The notes beneath the pieces are model-generated. The model did not search any database. It was given only the letters and a program-made list of their open reading frames with translations, and was not told the DNA's origin. A stretch of DNA of 64,000 nt, taken from the NCBI GenBank assembly GCA_025093985.1, contig JACAAK010000004.1, positions 4,154,001-4,218,000 of the forward strand, written 5' to 3'. A program made the position numbers and the translations under genes. Positions 59,186 to 64,000 of this stretch are shown in pieces (position 1 is the stretch's first letter; each line of letters opens with the position of its first letter). The DNA comes from Calvatia gigantea (Eukaryota; Basidiomycota; Agaricomycetes; Agaricales; Lycoperdaceae).

Positions 59186-61711
59186 ATGGGTTATCCGGAC
59201 TATGAAGACGTCTACATAACCACAGGAAAACGTCCTCAGAGACCTATTTGGCGTATCGTGTTCTTTGGCCTGTTGTTTCTTGCTGGCGCGTATCTCCAGT
59301 TGAAGCCATCCGTGGGGAACTGGTCCAATGTCCACGAGCGAAATATTTCAAGGTTGTGCGCGCAACCATCTCCTGCTGCGAAGAGATCGAATTATTCAAG
59401 CGCATATGACTCTTCCAAGTTCAAACAAAGAAGTGCGGAAAGACTTTCGGGGGCGGTGAAGATCCCAACCATGTACGTCTGACTCATTGGGCTGGGACTG
59501 TAGTGATGAAGAGGGTAGGTCTTTCGATGATATGGGACCCATTGATGAAGATGAGCGTTGGGCTCCCTTCACAACACTTCACCAATATCTTGAAGATACC
59601 TTCCCCCTTGTGTGAGTTTTCTTTTTGCTGCACGGAAGCCCTTCATCTGTTGACCTCATCTGGAAGCCATGCCAACCTGAAGCGGGCTGTTGTTCAAGGC
59701 TATTCCCTCGTGTACACTCTTCCGGGATCGCATTCAGGCCTTAAACCTTTAATGCTCACGGGTCACCTTGATGTCGTTCCTGCGTACGTCCTTCCGTAAC
59801 CCTTAATCGATTGTCTCATTTATCTATGCAGCCTCACTGCCCTGGATCGGTGGTCCTATCCGCCCTTTGAAGGCAAGATAAGTGGAGACTGGGTGTATGG
59901 TCGCGGTGCGGCGGATTGTAAAAACAATGTTATAGGAATTTTGTCGGCAGTAGAGCACTTACTTAGGGAGGGCTGGTTGCCCCAGAGGACCCTTGGTAAG
60001 GTCCCGTTTCTTGCGTTTCACACTATGAGAATTTATGCTCCACACCTAGTCCTTGCCTTTGGTCAAGACGAAGAAATAAGCGGACCAGGGGGCGCGACTA
60101 GTATTGCCAAGTTCCTTCAGGATCTTTACGGCCAAAACGGCATTGCCATGATTGTGGATGAAGGCGGTATGGGTCTGGACATCCAGTATGGAAACTCATT
60201 TGCCCTCCCTGGCGTTACGGAAAAAGGGCATATGGCCAGTGTTTTTCTCGTAGTTCTCAACTTCTCTCAGCTGATAGGGGCTCAGAATATAGTCGTCACT
60301 GTTGATATGCTTGGTGGCCAGTAAGTCCGTAAGGCTATTGGAAACACCAGACTCTTACCTTCATATGAGTTCTTCCGTCCCGACACCACATACAAGCATA
60401 GGAATCCTGTCCAAGATCGTCTCTGCGATAGAGTAGGCCTGCAATAACATCATGTGATACAACGCAACTTATAATTAACACGCCAGGGACTCTGATGTCT
60501 TCCAACCCCAAGTGCGAAGTGAAAGCCCGATATGGGGTTACTTGTCCTGCATTGCTGAGCATGGAAAGGACGACCAAGTCCCTACGTGGATCAAAAAAGC
60601 GGCGTCAAGTAACAACCCCGATTTTGGTTCCGTGGCCAAACACTTCGCAAAGATGTCACCCGCGAATCGGTATCTGATCCAAACCTCCAAGGCTGCGACA
60701 ATTTTCCATGCTGGTGTCAAGGTGAGCACGCCGCGTCTCTTGGCCCTTTCATAACACTTAAGAGATTGACTTCTTACCGAATGGCGACGTCACCCATTGT
60801 CATAGGCCAATGCCTTAGCCGAAAGCGCTACGGCCAACTTCAATTCCCGGATTGATATATTTAGCTCGCGTGAGAAACCTCCCTATTGTCAATCTTACAG
60901 GTTGTTTCTGAGCTTCCCTACCACAGCGGCTGAGGTCGCCAAAAGTTACGAAGGACTTATCAAACCAATTGCTCACAAGTACTCTCTCGTGGTCAACGGA
61001 GTTTCATATTCGGACGACCCATCGATTGGTAATATTACGATCATATGGGATGATCCTCATGGCCCTAGCCCCATTTCTCCCGCGAAGGCCGGAAATGCAG
61101 CCTGGGATGTCTTTTCAAAAGCTGTTCAAGCGTCCTTCGGCCATGACATCATTACTGCGCCTAGTGCGATGACAGGAAACACGGGTGAGTCGGATATCGT
61201 GAGGGCGAATCTGTTTGCTGATGTCAGGATTCCATCTCAGATACCCGTCACTATGTGAGTCGCGTTTTTGAGGGTAGTCATTCGACTAATTGAACCCTTT
61301 GGGGTTGGGGCGTGTTGTAGCGAAACCTGTAGGTATTTTGTTATGGCCCTATCTTAGATGGCTTAAGGGTCTTCCCAGGACGCGTAACATCTACCGTTGG
61401 AGCCCAGCGCGCACAGGGGCGAGGTAAGTGACTTCCCCACGAACTCTTACTTCCCCACCCTGACGACTTTTGGACACTTGTAACAGGTTAAATATTCACA
61501 CTGTCGACGAGAAAATCAGTAAGCTCGTTACCAGGCACTTTGACGCTGCTCAAACACTCTCATGATATCAGAGATTGACGCTCACATCGACTGGCATACG
61601 GTTCTACACCGGCAAGTATAAACTTGACAGTTTATCCCATCCGAATCTCACGATCTTTACAACTTCCCAGAACTCATTCTCATTGCTGACAAGGCGTCAG
61701 AGGAATTCTGA
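59186..61711 (+). CDS. CPS1: M20 metallopeptidase, vacuolar carboxypeptidase S type, one frameshift
   Basis: A membrane-anchored zinc carboxypeptidase of peptidase family M20A, like yeast Cps1, which releases C-terminal residues from peptides in the vacuole. The N-terminus has a cytosolic segment and one membrane anchor (IWRIVFFGLLFLAGAYLQL, about residues 22-40). Catalytic-site motifs follow in order: GHLDVVPA (His and Asp), GRGAADCKN (bridging Asp), FGQDEEISG (Glu pair), VDEGG, then HSSVPTPHTSIG, NIYRWSP and HTVDEKI. About eleven introns are canonical; the last has a GC donor (GCAAGT, about 61,611) and leads to ELILIADKASEEF. A T at 61,592 between GAC and GGC breaks the frame just before GIRFYT. 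Otherwise all junctions fit. Confidence 0.82.
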
Positions 61712-64000
61712 CCACAGGTGGACAACCTCGTTCAGGAAAGTTCATGTGGCCCCCGTAAATCCTTGTAGCTGTTACACACTTTGGGCGAATGAAAATTTTG
61801 ATTAGTGAAAATGATCAAGTTCGTGCCTGTGAATTCATCGACGTCAGCATGACCGAAGCCGCAAGAATCTTTTCCTGACAGCCGAATTACCCGAGGTTTT
61901 CCTCGGGGAGATACCAAGTATGAAGTCATCTCTCAGTCGGTAATCAATGAGTAAATAACAGCATCCCTTCCCGCACCCTGACGATCCCTAAAATTGGGAA
62001 TTACAGCTTTTGGAAGAACTAAATCGGGTACGAGGAGGGAGTAGGCACTGAGGTATTTAGGGCTGACGTTGTTTTCATTGGTGGGTCACAAGTCAAGCCG
62101 CGGCATCCCCTGCAAACCCTCACGTACCCTCCAGGGAGATAAGCATAGGCTCCAGCTTGGTTTAAAAGACTCAAGGGGTCAGTGCGATATACTGTGATAA
62201 ATGATTTGTCGAATCCGAAGGCACCTTCATAGTCATCCGCCTGTACCATCCTCCCCAGTCGACCTTACTGGATTCCCTGACAGTGAGGCAAATACAATCA
62301 GACGTAAGGCGTCATGGATTGAGGCACACTTACCTCCGAGTCGTGTCATATTTGCTCTATGGTGCTAAGGCAGCCTGTGTAAGATGAAAGAAAGGGGTTA
62401 AACCGAAAAGGTGAATGCAGATTTTGCAATAGAGGCAAAAACAGAGCGATCTACGGTGTTCGGTGAGGGCACATGTCAACTAGGTGAAGGCGTATAATTC
62501 TAATTCCCGGCAAGTCAAGTGGATATGACGACATGTCGAGCACTGGGCATTGAAGAAACCATGGTTCCGTAGTTATGCTCAGCTTGCCTCTTACTACTTT
62601 GATGATTCATCCAAAGACGCCCCACAGATGGTGCCCGGAGGAAGCTATTTTCGTTAATATTATCAACGCAACAGCCAGGAAACATAATCAGACCACCCTA
62701 GAATTTCAAACGAGCTTCTAGCGAGAGTATAGCAACACGAAATCCGCCACAGTCGTTGAATGACCCATTTTACACAGTTAAATGAAACAAAGCGATACAC
62801 TCAAACGCCCTTGATCGGTTCTGGCTTAATGCCGTTATGAAGCTTCCCTTCCAGGTGCCCACCAGAGACAACAGCAGGTTAAACCGGGGTTAGTCCAGTT
62901 GAAGCAAGATGAAATTTCAGTGGATCCGAGGTGCGGCTCCCGATGAGTCACGCTTCCACAACTTATGTATGGATCTGAGGGTCTTCTGGTGCAAGTTCCT
63001 TTCTGTCTTCCTTTCCCCGTCACTACAAGGGCGTAATCGCAAATATATGAAGGGATGAAGGGAGGCAGGTTCTCAGATCCAAAGGTCATGAAGGGTGATT
63101 CGGTTGATTCCGGTCAGGGGGAAGAACTAACTTTTCCAGCTAGATGAGCCTCGTGAGGTATTCTACATCTTGCAAAGAGAGGGTCGATGAAACAACTCCC
63201 AAAACACTTCATCTGTGCTTATCAGCGACGGCGGAGAATCGACAACATTGACCATAGTCGAGCAATGAGTACTTGAGTTTTCATATCAGGATCGTCATCA
63301 CATTGTGGGGACAACGCACGTGACTAGTTGGTGTACTGTTGGGACTCAATCCATCGACCCTCCGATGCCCTTGAGACGCCTGCTTTTGCTCCTAAACTCT
63401 GCGGAATTCATCAATCTTAATCCACCCTCATGCGAAGTTAATGTTCTCGCTTGTCCCTTGTGCACCAGGCTGCCAGGCACCACCTCAAGCTCACGTGACC
63501 ACATCATCATCATCATGAACTGAGACTCCGGTTGCAGGGTTCAAACGTTTCACCCTGCCAGTGGTCACATCGCAACGGCTGCGGGCGGAATTCAGAAATT
63601 TTTGTTTTTCACCTCAGTCATTTCTTCTCGTAATTTCAACGCGCAACCACCCAATAGCACGCGTAAACGTGCAGATACTGGTCGACCATGACTCGGGACG
63701 AACTGGAGGAAATTAACGGCATCGAACCCAGTGTTTGGTTAGCAGACTGGTGAGGAACGCGAAGTCGGTTCCGCAACAAGGTGTGCTTCTCGCTCCAAAT
63801 TTCTCGTTCGGCAGTACTTCATGCTGGTTCAGCAAGTCGAAATACAAAATCAAGCACACTTTTGATCATTTTTATTGGTGTGTAACTTGTTTGTGTTGAA
63901 GTACTAGACAATATGACACCTTCCCTTAGTTCTTGCCCTGTATGAACTTTCCGTTCCATCCGAATCCTTTTTTTAATCACATATGCACGTTGTCAAGGCT
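61712..64000. other. Right end of window, no recognisable gene
   Basis: Scattered ORFs under 90 codons (for example 62,019-62,249 - and 62,835-63,089 -) show no domain. A short ATG frame at 63,689 (MTRDELEEINGIEPSVW) with a possible GTGAGG donor could be a first exon, but nothing after it confirms this. Confidence 0.4.

Noticed and set aside
63689..63753. Possible first exon of a gene running off the right end
   Set aside because: Only about 20 codons followed by a weak donor. Nothing downstream supports it.
1..64000. tRNA genes, rRNA genes or CRISPR arrays
   Set aside because: I looked for T-loop-like motifs, rRNA blocks and regular spaced repeats and found none convincing.

Overview
The window looks like a chromosome segment from a mushroom-forming basidiomycete (Agaricomycetes). 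The genes are cut by many canonical introns of about 48-65 nt, the gene set is typical of that group (macrophage-activating-type GPI glycoprotein, GT15 mannosyltransferase, Ppg1-type phosphatase, Crinkler-kinase genes), and the left third is nested Ty3/Gypsy chromoviruses. This assignment is an inference from gene structure and families.

Left part, 1-27,960: a retrotransposon graveyard. Element A (1-5,646, +, one 3' LTR, an extra ORF in the env position) sits inside element B (minus strand). Element C (6,137-12,006, +, two 338-bp LTRs) is also inside B, with a GTACC target duplication. B itself entered a decayed RecQ-type helicase gene at 14,466. Further right are older minus-strand relatives D, E1 and E2, truncated and fused to each other. 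From 14,466 to about 27,960 CpG dinucleotides are almost absent, and the coding lesions throughout are transitions, so this looks like methylated, mutated heterochromatin. CpG loss is greatest in the oldest layer.

Middle part, 28,000-42,300: a secreted GPI glycoprotein gene, then three tandem, same-strand copies of a roughly 587-codon Crinkler-type gene. It has an N-terminal ubiquitin-like CRN header, a PD-(D/E)XK-like nuclease domain with an E-x-K motif, and a C-terminal kinase domain with HGDLRDVN and DFDWAG motifs. Copies 1 and 2 are open; copy 3 carries a nonsense codon, a lost splice donor and a frameshift. The array also holds a TA-flanked MITE, a second MITE relic and a probable solo LTR. 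The paralogous copies serve as empty sites for dating these insertions.

Right part, 42,800-64,000: conserved housekeeping genes. These are a zinc formaldehyde/alcohol dehydrogenase, a KRE2/MNT1-type mannosyltransferase, an ARB1-type ABC-F ATPase, a Ppg1-like phosphatase, a two-finger C2H2 regulator and a vacuolar-type M20 carboxypeptidase. Spacing is tight up to 53 kb, with a 77-bp divergent promoter and 56-bp convergent 3' ends, then gene-poor. Four of these genes contain six single-base frameshifting insertions, and every one can be placed between the C and G of an expected CpG (CG to CTG or CAG). This is either a methyl-CpG sequencing artefact or an unusual mutational process, and is the oddest signal in the window.
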